DNA of 64,000 nt, from contig CAKMRJ010003334.1 of assembly GCA_928212115.1 (NCBI GenBank), forward strand, positions 41,879,803 to 41,943,802. Direction: 5' to 3'. The notes beneath the pieces are model-generated. The model saw nothing but the letters and a program-made list of their open reading frames with translations, made no database searches and had not been told where the DNA came from. Both the position numbers and the translations under genes were made by a program. This stretch comes from Lactuca virosa. Taxonomy: Eukaryota > Streptophyta > Magnoliopsida > Asterales > Asteraceae. This document shows positions 41,773-55,964 of the stretch, in pieces. Position 1 is the first letter of the stretch, and each line of letters starts with the position of its first letter.

Positions 41773-44700
41773 TTTGGGATTAATGTCTAAGTCCATAACT
41801 ATAATTGGTAAGACTTGACCCGACCCGGCATGGTCCATTTGGGTTGCATGGCATCATGCATTTGGATAGACTATATAAGAGAGAAATAACACTTAAGGTT
41901 GGTTAATATATTTATAAGTTCTAATATATTAATAAGGTTATTTAATTAGTATTGATCAAGAATTAATTGGAATTAATTAAGTGATCAAAAGGAACTAATT
42001 AAATATATGGTTGATTGTGTAAATCATTCATTCTTATATATGTGGGCTTGTGATCCAAGATTCCTTATGTTGGACTAAGTCCATGGGGTGACCCATGGAT
42101 ACTCCATGGAGGTAAAATCCATGGAGCATAAGGAATGGGTAAAGTTATGAGTTACATGGTGTAACCCTAATAGCCACCATATAAAAATCCCATGGCTCAA
42201 GAAATCGTGCACTAATGTGTGAGTGTGAGGGCTAGACGATTTCAAGGAGTGTTCAAGTTTCTCTCAAGTTATTCCAAGTGTATTTGGTGTTGTGTGAACC
42301 ATTTGAGGTGTCACACTTGGGGCACTAGGCACTCAAGCTTCATGAAGACATTCTACATCAAAGAGGTATGTATTCTATCTTGTTATATTTATTATTTTGT
42401 ATGCTAGATTAGGATAATACCTTGGATGTTCATAATTGTATGTATAATAGAGAAAACATAGATCCAAGGTATTTAGGGTTGCATGTACACTTAGGAGTGT
42501 TAGAATGCTCATAACCCAACAGTGGTATCAGAGCCTAGGCTTGTTTTCTTGTTATACTTGCAAAAGTAGCTGAAAAATCGAGTTGGATGCATATATTCGA
42601 TTGTTTTGGCTGGAATTGGACTAGGAACATTACCCTAAGATGTTTTTGGACTTATAAACTTGTTTTTGATGTGGTAATGTTCATGCTAATCCAATTTCTA
42701 AGATAATTGTCATAATTTCAAGATTTGTATTAGTTTGTATGTTCATGCTAATTTCTTGAAGATTGATGATTTGAATTATCTTGTTCTTATGAGGTTCTTA
42801 GATTAATAGAAAAGTTGTGTGAAATAGTTGTTTTCAATCCATTTTAATCTAAGAGTTGATTCCAAAGTGTGTTTTTGTAACTTGTCCTCAAGTTATATGA
42901 AAAGTCACATTTAAGAATCATAAAACTCATAAAAGTTGGCAAAGGTTACAAAATGAAGAGTCTAGTTCTAATTAAATGGTTTTATGACTCCATAACTTGT
43001 CCTCAAGTTATGGAGGTTCAAGAGTCTCTTCATTAAATTAAAAAAAAAGTGTAACCTTAATTAGTTCCATAAGTTACAATAAAAAAAAAGTTATTATTTT
43101 TATTAATTAGTTTAAAGTCTTCCATAACTTGTCCTCAAGTTATGGAACTTGAAGAGTTTTTTTTTAATTAAAAACTACTTTAAACTCATAAGTTATGGAA
43201 TTAATTAGTTTTGAATAGTTTCAAAACTTGCCCTCAAGTTTTGGAATTTGAAAAGTTTTCACTTATGAATACTTTAATTCCAAGTTAGCCCTTAGAATTT
43301 TAAAAAGTTAAAATTCAACCCTTATACTTTATAATATTATAAGTTAATAATATTATATATATGTATAAGAGTAAAGTCAGTCTTACCGTTAGTAGGCCTC
43401 ATTCACGAAGCCGGTCTATAAGGGGGGTATAAGGTTACTGCCTATAAAATGGCAGTTTAATGGGTGTCCACTCTCACCCACCGCTTCCTTGACTGGTGGA
43501 GGGTCGTTAGCCGAACGGGTAGGACAAGGACTATAATTCTCCTTTCATTAAAAGTATTAATGATAAATACTAAGTAACTAAACTCTTATTAATACCCAAT
43601 CTTAGTTACTTAGGAAAATGTGAATTTGGTGCTAACCCATGAAATTACACTTTGCACTTTGCTTAAGTCGTTAGTGGAGCGTGTGTGGTTAACCGGCACA
43701 CTAACCTGGACTTAACAAGGTAGGCAAGGGTAACTTAATATTTATCATAGTATCGGTGGAGCGTGTGTGGTTAACCGGCACACTGATTAAGGGGTAAATA
43801 TTAAGGGTACCAAGTATATTTGCATGGTTATTCACACCTTGTTTTGTGATCCTCGGCATCCCAGTCACAAAACCTGAAGGGCACACTCGAGATTGAAACA
43901 TGCCTTTGAACAGTTCAATGAATCTCAAAGATCTAGGACTTTCAAATCCAATTAAAACCTAATAAATTATTCGTTTTTCATGGTGGAAATTGGTGAATCG
44001 TCATTCACCTACCTTCAAATATTTTATAGCTTGGATTACGGCATCCCTCTTCTAAGTTATAAAATAGTTTGTTGGGTCCTAGCCTTAATATTTCATATTG
44101 GGTGTCATATTAAGGACTTTAAATCAACTATCTTGAATATCTCCCAAAAAGATGTCTGGTCTAGACATTTATGATCTTCCAAATCTCTTGAAACAAGCTT
44201 TCCTAAATGAAGATGATGTCCCATGGATATCATACTTTCTTTCCCTCCTCCAATTATTCTCCCTAACCCACAAGTTCCTAAAAAGTTTAAGGTCACTCAA
44301 GCCCTATTGGCAAGGCAAGGTCTAGGTGTGATCACATCTTGGAGATGTAGTCACATATTGACAAGCCGGGAGAGTTGGGTGTCAAAGTCTTGAGAAAGTT
44401 GGTGGCTCAACTACTTTCTAAGTCACATAGTGAGTTCTTTTGGAATCCTATGAAACAGACTAAGACAAGACCCTTAATGATCTTATCTATTTGCTAAGAT
44501 CAACTTCCTAAAACGCTATGGACATTGACAATGATGACATTGGATATCCAGTAAAGCTCTCTCTTCCCAATGGAAAGGGATCGGCCATAGTCAACTCGGT
44601 TGACCCAATGGTAAAGAGAGAGGCGAAGTCTGAGATAGTCCCATTATCAAGGGTCCATAGGTAACTATTGCCAAAGGAAGGGGCATTGGTTACGAAGCTG

Positions 44701-47700
44701 CCAAATTTACCTAAGGATGTTAAAGTCAATAAGTTTGGCTCTACTTCAGGTAAAGTCCATTGTCTAACTCTATTAAGTACATGCTGATTCTGATCGCGAA
44801 GATGGATTTCAATCGCATGGTTCGGTGATCAGAATTTTGGGCTATTACTTAAGAGTTATGATATTTATATTGCTTAGGAATAGATAACAACAAGGTTTTC
44901 ATATGGATTGTAAGGATAAGTTTTTCCGCAAAGTTTTAAAATAAAAGAAAAAGGTTTTGATTTTATTTATTTTAAGTATCCTTACAATGGCATTTGTGAA
45001 AGTTGTTGCTTATAAGATTCCATTGATAGCAATATTGGAAAAATGGATTTGATTCTTTCGGTTGTGGTAGTGTCTAATATTACCAAATAAGGAAAGATTC
45101 TCATCACCCAAGGTTCAATTGGACCGAAACTTGGAATCATGCAAGTTGTATAGTATGATGAATGAGAACTTTCAGCTTGGAAAATTAAGACTAATTCCTT
45201 ATGTGAATAAGGAAAGGACTAAGGGATCGAGTACACATTCTTGTGCACTGGTCAAGTCCACCACAAAAGATCAAGAAGACTATTCGTCATGATTTACTTA
45301 AGTTCAGTAAATATGGTTATACTTATAAGTTTAAGTATAAGTCTGTAGCATTGGAGAAGTTTCAATGTGAGACAGAACGAATAAGAAGAATCAAAGTATG
45401 GCAGAAAGATAAAAGTTTCTCAAATCTGAAAAGATGGGAGAGTACTTTAGTATCATGTTTATGATCATCTTAATGATTAAGATACCATATCACAATTGGT
45501 CCTCTAAAGTCATCTTAGTGCATTCTTATGACTAAGAAGAGGAGTCATGAATTGTTGAAATGGTTAAATCAAAAGATGAGTCATACTTCGTTCCAAAACA
45601 ATTCTTAGAGTCATACTCCAAGATTGTAACTTGAGTGACATATCTTAAAGAGGGTTTGTTAACACTAGTCAAATGTAAGAGTAAAAGGTTATCTACTCTT
45701 GTACATTTGAAATTGGTAAGTTGTGATGTTTTGGATAAAACAGAGACCAACTTAGGCCAATTGTGTAAAGTGTTAGTCTTGATAAAGAATCCGCACTATC
45801 TCTTGAATATTTGACAAGGGAGTCTTATATGTCAAGAGGACAGTGGGAGTCTTAAAGCTCTTGAAAGTTTCAAGACTTAATCAAGAATAAACCTAAGTCC
45901 TTCACTAGCACACGACTTGAGGTTTATAACCTATCGTGTTGAAATTTTTGTGCCTATTCAAGTTGGCTTTGCATAGGAGTTCTGAGAGTTCTCAATTGGT
46001 TGCACAACTACTTGGAAGCAATGGCAGGCACCTGAGCTGCCAAATGGCAAGAATTTAAGATTGCACAAGTTTAATCAATATGAGTTTGGATTTGTCACTA
46101 ACCTTGTCTTGTGATTATGGTTTTGACAAATTCACATGGATAAGAACACATACACATTAAATCTAAGTGTCATAAGGTTTCTCTCCGATTCATGAAAATG
46201 ATGGTGAGGAAACACTTTCACTAAGTAGATTTTAGCTAGATAGCAATTGTGATATTTGCATTCTCAAAGTCGTTAGTGGAGCGTGTGTGGTTTACCGGCA
46301 CACTAACATGGACTTGTGAGAAGTGGCAAAGGTCTAAACAATTGAGACTATGATTACGGCATCCCTTTTCATAGTTCTAAAATTGTTTAGACACACATGT
46401 GAGCTATCTAAGAGAGGTGTATGATTTTGATAAAGTTTTATCAAAACAATCTAGTATCAGAAATCTGAACTTTGGTAAGAAAGTCAGCTGATTTCTGAGT
46501 ACATGTCAAAGCTAGTGGGAGCATAAGTGTTATGCTAATAATCATCATGTTAGTGGGAGCATGATAATTATGACAAAGGTTGCAAGTTAGCAATGTTAAT
46601 TATAGAAAACAAAAGTTTCAATTCGTGAGGTTGCAGGGGTTGAAAAAGTTGTTTTGCTATAATTAAGGGAGAGGAAATTATACTTCATTTCAATTCTAAA
46701 AGCTTAGATTGAGATTTTTAATCGTATTTAATCAAGGATATATATATGAATTTCATGTTGGAATGGCTCAACATAAGGAAATTCTATATATGGGTCCATT
46801 ATTTGCGTTCTAAAATTCGATTATGATTACGGCATCCCTTTTCATAATCTGAATTTTGAGAACTTGGCAAATTGAAATGGAATATTATAGCAAAAGACTG
46901 GTTTAGTCTTTATGTGAGACATCATGAATCGTGTCCCATATGCTTCGGATATAGGATCGATTACATGTGCTATATTCATCCTTTCTAAAATTTTCCAAAT
47001 GCCTGGGCATTATGAAGGAAAAGGTCTAGAATTGGATATGACTAAAATGATTAAGCAATTGTAGGACAATCTAAGGTTTACCAAAGATTGGTTGCTCAAG
47101 GACAGTTGGAAGTATAATGTTAATTCTGGAAGGACCATATTGACATAATCTGTAAGGAGGCAACTCTTGTTCAGAAGTGATAGTCAAAATGGAATATGGA
47201 AATGTTTCAAAGTTAGAAATTATTCAATCTGTGTAAGATTAGGAAACTTAATGAAAGAAGGATGTTTTCCAAGGAGCTGATCTCCTTTGGAATGCTCTGT
47301 AATGATTGTTGTCAAGTCTTTCTGACTTCGTGCATAATCATTAAGAGGATCAATGCATATAAGTTTAGAATCTAACAGATTTCAGTAAATGGCATGAATT
47401 TGGAATTCTTGCATTTGCAGTAAGGATTTGGGACTGTGAAAAGAGGATCATTGGAGTGATGTTCAATTGATCTATTTTACAAAGTAAAGATCATAGACAA
47501 ACATAGTATGCATACTTGGTGTATGGCATGACTAGTGTTTAGAAAACATAGTGTACATGCTTGGAGCATGGGACAACTATTGTTTTAAATTCAAGTATAA
47601 AGTTGATAAAACCGAAACAATGAATAATGAGTAATCAGTATGGTGATAAATAAAAGTGTTTATTTATATTCATAGGGTTTGATACCATATTTGATTCATT

Positions 47701-49239
47701 TATTCTTGTGTTTCACTTTGCATGTTTTGACTTCCAGAATAACTAAGTCGCTCTCCTGAATGATTAAGTTATTCAAACCATCCACAGTCGGTCATATGTT
47801 GGAAGTAGATATGAATCAAGACTGTCATGGGTTGGTTTGTAGAGGTCCAAGTTGGTGGACAAAGTGGTGCTACAACACTCATGAGTGCTCATAAGTTCTG
47901 AGTATTGGATTCAACCCGCGCTCATTTGAATCACTTCATGGATTTTATCACGAGTGATCATGAGACGATAATATCTTATATTCTTCAAACCTAGAGATAT
48001 GAGTTGTTACTATGAGTTGGTTATACATTGATTGCACGAAAACGCATTGGTAACTCGATGTTATAAAACGTGCCTTTGTGTATGATTCAACAAGTAGTAG
48101 AACAAGCCATATGAGTCGAAGTTTATCCATTCCTTTTACCTTCGGGATAAAAGCGATATCTGTGGGCCCCTCGATGATTTAAAGATGATACATGTGAGTG
48201 CTTGGCCAAGCCAGGACTGATTTGATTTGTTCAATCAGTCAGTCATCATGAATCGGAAATCGGGAACAACAAATGGACAGAGAGAATGATTGATAATCCA
48301 TGTCTCAGTCCATATGATATCTAGAATGGAGGAATATATGATCCCTTATCTAATGGACAAGTCATTGACAAAGGTCAGAGTTCATCGACAAGGTCAGAGT
48401 TCGACAGAAGCTTTTGAGAGCTACGATTGCTGATCGGTTCCTGAAGTCATACGCAATAATAGTTTTAGACTTATCCAAGTGGGAGACTGTTGGATTAATG
48501 TCTAAGTCCATAACTATAATTGGTAAGACTTGACCCGACCCGGCATGGTCCATTTGGGTTGCATGGCATCATGCATTTGGATAGACTATAATGAGAGAAA
48601 TAACACTTAAGGTTGGTTAATATATTATAAGTTCTAATATATTAATAAGGTTATTTAATTAGTATTGATCAAGAATTAATTTGGAATTAATTAAGTGATC
48701 AAAAGGAGACTAATTAAATATATGGGTTGATTGTGTAAATCATTCATTCTTATATATGTGGGCTTGTGATCCAAGATTCCTTATGTTGGACTAAGTCCAT
48801 GGGGTGACCATGGATACTCCATGGAGGTTAAAATCCATGGAGCATAAGGAATGGGTAAAGTTATGAGTTACATGGTGTAACCCTAATAGCCACCATATAA
48901 AAGAATCCCATGGCTCAAGAAATCGTGCACTAATGTGTGAGTGTGAGGGCTAGACGATTTCAAGGAGTGTTCAAGTTTCTCTCAAGTTATTCCAAGTGTA
49001 TTTGGTGTTGTGTGAACCATTTGAGGTGTCACACTTGGGGCACTAGGCACTCAAGCTTCATGAAGACATTCTACATCAAAGAGGTATGTATTCTATCTTG
49101 TTATATTTATTATTTTGTATGCTAGATTAGGATAATACCTTGGATGTTCATAATTGTATGTATAATAGAGAAAACATAGATCCAAGGTATTTAGGGTTGC
49201 ATGTACACTTAGGAGTGTTAGAATGCTCATAACCCAACA
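41773..49239 (+). mobile_element. Ty1/copia-type element (copy B)
   Basis: 5' LTR about 41773-42521, primer site 42523-42534, hairpin array 42878-43244, overlapping stems 43462-43499, degraded gag-pol traces to about 47000, purine tract 48477-48487, 3' LTR 48488-49239, right TSD ATCCT 49240-49244. The two LTRs are virtually identical apart from short indels. The frame 45243-45464 gives the best view of the integrase-like stretch (KFSKYGYTYKFKYKS). The left TSD is blurred by errors near the gap-side contig end. Confidence 0.9.
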
Positions 49240-51360
49240 ATCCTTTCCCACTTCCACTCAGGTATTTCCGGTCTGCTGAAGTAAACCTGGGGCTTTTGAT
49301 ATTCGACTTGTACCTTGGCACAAGTCAGGCACTTTGCCCACGAAAGTAGCAATTTCCGCTTTCCATGTTTGGCCACCAATAGAGTTGTTTGAGATCCAGA
49401 TAATCTTATCCGAACCGGGTGAACGAGTAATTTCTTTGTGAGCTTCGTTCATGACAACTTCTCTGTAACCACCGAGCTTTGGGGTCCAGATCTGGTTCAT
49501 GAAGTAGTACATTCCGTCTCCCTTGACCTCTAAGTTCTTTCCCATTCTCCACAAGGATTCATCTACCTACCAGATCTCGGTTTTAAGGCTTCAGCTCAGC
49601 CGTCTGATCTGCCGGGACAGGTGAGAATGTATGTCATTGTTAGTGCCTTCAACCCTATGCCCCTGATACTCCTTTTGGCTGAGGGCATCTGCTACCACAT
49701 TGGCCTTGCGGGATGTAACGAATTTTGCACTCGTAGTCATTGAGTAGCTCTACCCATCGCCGTTTCTCTGTTTAACTCCTTCTGATCAAAGATATGCTGC
49801 AAGCTCTTAGGTCGGTGAAGATAGTGCACTTAGTTCCGTAGAGATAATGTCTCCAGATCTTTAAAACGCAAAACCACTGCCCCAACTCTAAATTGTGAGT
49901 TGTATAATTGATTTCATGTGTTTTCACTGCCTCGAGGCTAGGCGATAACCTTCCTCGTTGCATGAGCCACAGCCTGGCCCTGGTTGGATGCATCACAATA
50001 GACAACGAAGTCTTCCGTCCCTTCGGGCAGGGACCAGATAGGTGCCATGCATAGGCCCTGCTTTAATGTCTGAACGCAGTGTCTTGCTGTTCACTCCAAC
50101 AAAAGGTCACCTTTCTGAGTCGGAGTGGTTAAGGGTTTGGCAATTTTGGAGAAATTCTGGATAAACCTGCGGTAATAGCCAGCGAGACCCAAGAATTGAC
50201 GGATTTATGTGGGCATCTTTGGTGCTGACCAATTCTCTATCGCCTTGATTTTGGAGGGTCCACGTGTATGCCTTCCTTGCTAACCACGTGACCAAGAAAT
50301 CACCTTCCTGATCCAAAACTCAACTTCGAGAACTTTGCATATAACTTCTCCCTCCTTAATGTCTCCAGCGCCTGCCTCAAGTGTTGTTTATGATCATCCT
50401 CGCTCCGCGAATAGACAAGTATGTCGTCAATGAAAACGATCACGAACTTGTCTAGGAAAGGGCGACACATTCGATTCATCAGATCCATGAATACTGCCGG
50501 TGCATTGGTTAGACCGAATGGCATTACTACAAACTCGTAGTGTCCGTAGCGAGTTCGGAACCGTTTTGGGAACATCTTCTCGTGAACTCGTAACTGATGG
50601 TACCCTGACCTAAGGTCTATCTTGAGAAATAACTGGCTCCCTGAAGTTGATCGAAGAGGTCGTCGATTCTGGGTAGGGGATAACGGTTCTTGATGGTAAG
50701 CTTGTTCAGCTCTCGGTAGTCGATGCACATTCTAAAGGATCCATCTTTCTTCTTTACAAATAGAATCGGGGCTCCCCAGGGTGAGGAACTCAGCCTTATG
50801 AATCCTTTGTTGATCAGCTCATTAAGCTGGCTGGATAATTCTTGCATTTCTGTCGGTGCTAAACGATAGGGATATTTAGCTACAGGAGTAGCTCCGGGGA
50901 TTAAGTCGATGCGAAACTCGACTTGATGCTCGGGAGGAATTTCTGGAAGATCTTCAGGGAAGACGTCAGGAGAGTTACAGACTTCGGGGATGCTCTCGAG
51001 GTCTTTAACTTTTTGCGTCTCATCGATAACATGAGCTAGGAATGCATGGCACTCTTTCCGCAAATACTTCTGGGCTTGGATGCATGAAATGATACGAAGA
51101 TTCGAACTGAGTTTATCACCGTAAATAGTGAGGGCTTCGCCAGAGGGAAGATTGAAACGGATAGCTTTCTCGTAACAAAGAATATCAGCACGATTGGGGC
51201 TCAACCAATCCATGCCGATTATGACATCGAAGCTCTTAATGGATACCGACATAAGGTTGATGGGAAAGGAATGACCGTCTAGGGTAAGATTACAGCCTAT
51301 GAATATATCGTTAGTGCTCTCCTTCTTTCCGTTAGCCATCTCGACGGTAAATGTTTCGGT
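49240..51360 (-). pseudogene. Y protease, RT, RNase H, integrase start (copy B)
   Basis: Minus strand. The 240-codon frame 51339-50617 is intact here: protease second half (IIGMDWLSPNRADIL), linker (VFPEDLPEIPPEHQVEF) and RT to LDDLFDQLQG-like motifs; RT continues at 50728-50300 with FIDDILVYS. RNase H and the integrase start (50005-49258) are broken more often than in copy A. Comparing the copies shows that the underlying gene is better preserved than either version. Confidence 0.88.
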
Positions 51361-51409
51361 TAGAGGGAAGATTGAGACGGATAGCTTTCTCGTAACAAAT
51401 AATATCGCG
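51142..51409 (-). repeat. 48-bp duplication at the gag/protease junction
   Basis: Bases 51142-51189 (inside protease) recur at 51362-51409 with about three differences. The second copy lies exactly where the gag N-terminus joins protease, so it looks like filler DNA made by template switching or end-joining when most of gag was lost. Copy A shows the same at about 33560-33610. Confidence 0.8.
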
Positions 51410-51511
51410 GTTAATCTCTAACGAGATGAACTCCCGAATCCGCTCATCAATCGGCTCAGTACCTACACCTGATCCTGAACCACAACCTGAACCTCCTCCA
51501 TGTGAGCTCAT
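51410..51511 (-). pseudogene. gag N-terminus (copy B)
   Basis: ATG at 51511 on the minus strand. Gly/Ser-rich start (MSSHGGGSGCGSG) and EPIDERIREFISLEI, then abrupt passage into the duplicated protease stretch. Only about 35 codons of gag remain. Whether they belong to X or Y cannot be decided from the window. Confidence 0.7.
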
Positions 51512-52771
51512 CGTCAATCTAAAACAAAACGATCATACAAATGATCAAAAATATAGCCAAGAATCTACATCCCACAGGCTTCCTAGATTCTCCAAGACTC
51601 TCCCCGATTCGAGTATGGATCATGTGCTTTCAGTAGTACGCGCCTAATACTACCTTCCACACCTATCCATACTTTCCTCAGGAATCATCCCGAATCCCCC
51701 ATATCACCTTCTTAAACCGGTATACTAAGTACTCACTAAATAACACAACTAAACCCACTACAACACACCCTAGGCTCTCCTAGGCTCCCGACCTCACCCT
51801 GCCATCGGCTGCTGAAGTACTCCAAATAGTGTCAATTAACCACCTCATGGATACAATCACATGCAACAAAGCTTAAATAATCCTTCGAGTAAAAGACTCA
51901 CCCCTACAACGGTTGGACTCGGACAAGAGCTGCGCAATAGGGTCAAATCCATCACTCTGAGATTATTCAACCTTTGTCACATGTGACTTAACGTATTCAC
52001 TTAATAGCTAACTCACATCACTTAAGAATTCCACAAAGCACAATGCAAGCAACATTCGTGCAGTAGCACTCCAATCAATAGACCGATCAAAGGGGTTCTC
52101 AAGCATACTGGCTACCAGCGCCTTCGCTGCACTAACATTCTTCCTAGATTTTTCTGGGGCAACCATCCCACTACTCCCCGCCATTAGTTGTAGAAGGAAC
52201 TCCCCCTAACACTCTCTAACTAGTTTACAAATACAATCACATATCACCTACACCAGATAATTCTTCAAATGAAAGGTCTCACACTACAACGGTTGGACTC
52301 AAACAAGAGTTGCACAATAGGGTTAAAACCTAACCTTCTAAAATTATCCAGTCTCAATAATATGTAACTTAATATATTCGCTTACTAGTTAGCCGAAGTT
52401 AATGGGAACTCCTAAAAGCACAAAGCAGAACCTATACAGGACATCCTATCACTGAATGATCAGTACTAGCATGCAAGACTACAAGCTCATACAACAGGCA
52501 TACAAAGGCATCTCTCTTAGATCCATAGCCTTAATCTAGCATGTGATTCTCATAACATATAACATAATAACATGTATGGGTATTTTGGGAATCACTTACT
52601 TGAGCTCGACTAATTGCACGCACCACCCCTTTTTGTCTTTATAAAATCCTTTTAAAAAATTATTCCCTTTTACAAAATCTTTTTAGAAACTCATTTTCTT
52701 TCAAAAGATTATCAATTCCTCAGTTTGAGTTCAGACATACCCGAGAGTGTGCCTGAATCCCTCAAACCAAG
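51512..52771 (-). other. Leader with imperfect tandem duplication (copy B)
   Basis: Two related blocks, about 51870-52090 and 52250-52480, share ACTACAACGGTTGGACTC, AGAG-TGC-CAATAGGGT and AAAGCACAA-GCA. The offset is about 375 bp. No coding frame of note. Confidence 0.65.
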
Positions 52772-52783
52772 GCTCTGATACCA
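52772..52783 (-). other. Primer-binding site of X (copy B)
   Basis: TGGTATCAGAGC on the minus strand, 3 bp from the LTR at 52787. Confidence 0.93.
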
Positions 52784-53445
52784 ACATGTAATGTCCCAAA
52801 AATTATGAGGTAAAATTTTCATTTTTAATTCAACCAAAACATTAATTATCTTTAAGTCAAACATTCATTATCCTTTTTCTAAATATTCAAAGGTACTTTA
52901 TAAGAAAATAGTTATCAAAGTACAATCCCAAAATCATCATAATGCAGAAATATGGGTGGATGCGATGCGATCATCCCGAGCCATTCCCTTTCGAACTTGA
53001 AGTACCTGAAATCGTAAGCATAAAGCTTAGTGACTTTCCAAAAATACCGCATACCATACATACCATTGGGCCCATCCCACCATAATGGGCCTAGCCCTGC
53101 CAAATCAATGGGCCCACCCAATCATACAAATGCAAAAGTCATAAAGACAGTTAGCACCTACATAACATACAATGGGCCTAGCCCAACATACAAATAGGCC
53201 TAGCCCGTCATACAATGGGCCTAGCCCAACATACCTATGGGCCTAACCAAACATACCGTGTAAGAGTCACAAAGACATCTAACATATCAGAATCTAGCGG
53301 GCCGATATTGGTGCCTTCGACACACGAGAACAGTGAGGAGACTCACCCAATTATTAGTTATCAGAACCTCTAGCCGCTGAAACACTCGAATAAATCTCTG
53401 ACTGCGGTTCTAGAAAATCCCCGCGCTATCAACATCAAATGACAC

Positions 53446-54983
53446 TGATGTGTATATAAATGCACTAGTTTTAATCCTACTAACTTAGACACAAAATAAA
53501 CACACGAAAGGCAGTGTACCTATCGATTAGTAATATAGTTCAAGCAAGTAGGGTATCGAACACAGGGAACGGTAACAATTAAAATAAATGCTAATATTAT
53601 CTAAATAAAACAAGTAATAGAAATGGGGCTTTCTCTAGTTTTGCAAAACTAGGAACTTAAGTACTTAACTAATACTCAACTAAGCAACTAACAGCTAAGC
53701 AAACGAAAATCAACTAAATTCAATAAATTTAAAGAGACTTCCGTTTAGAATCGGTTCACTTATTCCTATGGTTGATTTTATGGCAAGTGCAATGGATTAA
53801 TTGGCATTGGCTACCGATTAGTGTGATTAGGTTCACGTTCGCTATTACTAATCCTTAGAAAACAAATCAATTTAAGCAGTGATCAAGTGATTAAACTAAT
53901 AGATTTTCTAGTTTATTGATTCGGGTTAAGTAAGACTTGTAGTAGCTAATCAAATTGATAATTCAATTAACCTATTGTTGATGGTTCGTCACACAAGTTC
54001 ACACATTAATTTACCTATTTTCTAATTAACCCTAGTTTCACGTTCGCTATTCCTAGGCATATAACAATGTTTTCACATAAATCATATGAGATAAGCAATT
54101 AAGAGATGTTCATGAAGCTTAATATACTTGTAATTAACATAAAATAGTTGTTGTTAACACATAAGCTTCTTTAACAAGCTTCACAAAACAAAAATTACCA
54201 AATTAAATTAATCCAACCACAAAATCAAACCATAGTAACAAGCTAATCTACCCTAAACAGAAGATACGAGTTTTTAGCTCATATCTACAGCAAATAACAA
54301 CATAAATTCAAATTATAATGATTCAAACATGGTTCAAAACAAAGATTAAGAAAAGAAGAATAATTATTTGCCTTTGATCTCTTCTAAATTGCTTCTTAGG
54401 TTGAATTCTTGAAAACTAGAGCTCCAAGAACCCTTATGGCCTCCAAAAATCGTCCAAGGCTTCCCCCATTAGTTAGGGTTCGAATGAGAAGCGTTTCTAT
54501 ATATATATTCCGAAAACAGGGGCAACTCGGTGAGTTCAGTGACCGACTCGATGAGTCCATCACTTAAAATCCGTGGACGGAAAGTCAGCGTAAAGAATTG
54601 CGAAACTTCTGACCAACTCGTCGAGTCGATGGCCAAATCGTCGAGTCCATTTGGAATCAACATTTTCTCAAAACATGAAAGTCATCCGAAATTGTGTCTA
54701 GTTTTCATAACATTTTGAATCTCGTCAATCGGAGTTACGGTTCATGAGATATGGCCAAAACACTGACGAGGGGTCAAGCTGTCTAGCAACATCCTTCTTT
54801 TTCAAAATCCAAGATCCAAGCTTCCAATCGCCAATTCCACTTCCTTTTGCTCCCGAGCACATCTTTTTGGCTGAAAATACAATTTAAACAATATTAAGTA
54901 CCTTTTGTCCATAAATTGCAATAAATTAGCCAAAAAAGTATTAAAATTCTATACGAAATATATAGTTAAATATGCACATATCA
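53446..54983 (-). mobile_element. Solo LTR V (copy B), TSD GACAC
   Basis: 1538 bp with perfect GACAC duplications at 53441-53445 and 54984-54988. Palindromes ACTCGATGAGT and ACTCGTCGAGT at 54545-54555 and 54617-54627, TATATATA near 54498-54506. Confidence 0.9.
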
Positions 54984-55964
54984 GACACCCAATTATTAAT
55001 TGGATTCCGACCGATAACCAAGAGTCTACGCTACTTAGCCCATAACCATGGTGAAAGACCATTCTACCCTTTATCTCATTGGCCCAAAGCCGAGGCCCAA
55101 CTCAACTACTTCCAAGGCCCAAATCCTAAATGATATTCCAAATCCCAATATGGCCCAATCTTATAAATTGGGCCCAAAACCCGTCATGGGCCTAAACCTA
55201 AAGGAGCCCAAAAATACAAACCAGAAGTTCAAAATAGAAGTCTAATGGCCCAACAAGGCCCAAACTAATAAAACCCAAACGATGGCCCAAACTGAGAATA
55301 ACAACCCCAAACTTACATCTGCTGAGTACGCGGGGTGTAATCCCCAGACCACCTTTTCACTCCAATAAGCACTTAATTGGCTAAAACAAAGTGCCAAACT
55401 CTCATATCTGATTCTTTAAGGCTACTAATCACGTAAATTTGGCAATTTTACACTCATGCATGGCTTAAAGGGACTAAAAAGCTCAAAAATAGCTTAATAA
55501 AGGTATAAATGCTTGCATGGACCAATACATTCCATAAAGCTGACATTTTTATGAACATGGGGACTAAATGGAGCTAAGATCTGGCATCCATAGCTTCTGG
55601 AGTAGATCAAAAGCTCATCTTTAACTCAAAATTCTCCAATAGTGCACAAAATACACCATAACTAGATCTAACACCAAAGATCATCAAGTTAAGAGTTTTT
55701 TACCTCAAAATGCTTGGAAATGAGTAGAAGATCTTGGATCTACAAGCTTAAGTTATCCCCTCAAGTGCTCTTCTTCTTCTTCTTCACAAACCACCAACAA
55801 ACACTCTTACAAGCTCAAAACTCACCAAATCACTCTAGGGTTTCGATTCCAGGGTAATGGGGGATGGATGTTGGTCTAAAATGTCCAAGAGATGATATAA
55901 TGAAGCTTAAAAAGGGTGCCAACCCTTAAAATTAGTGTTTTCATCTGGCTGGAGTACGCCCCGT

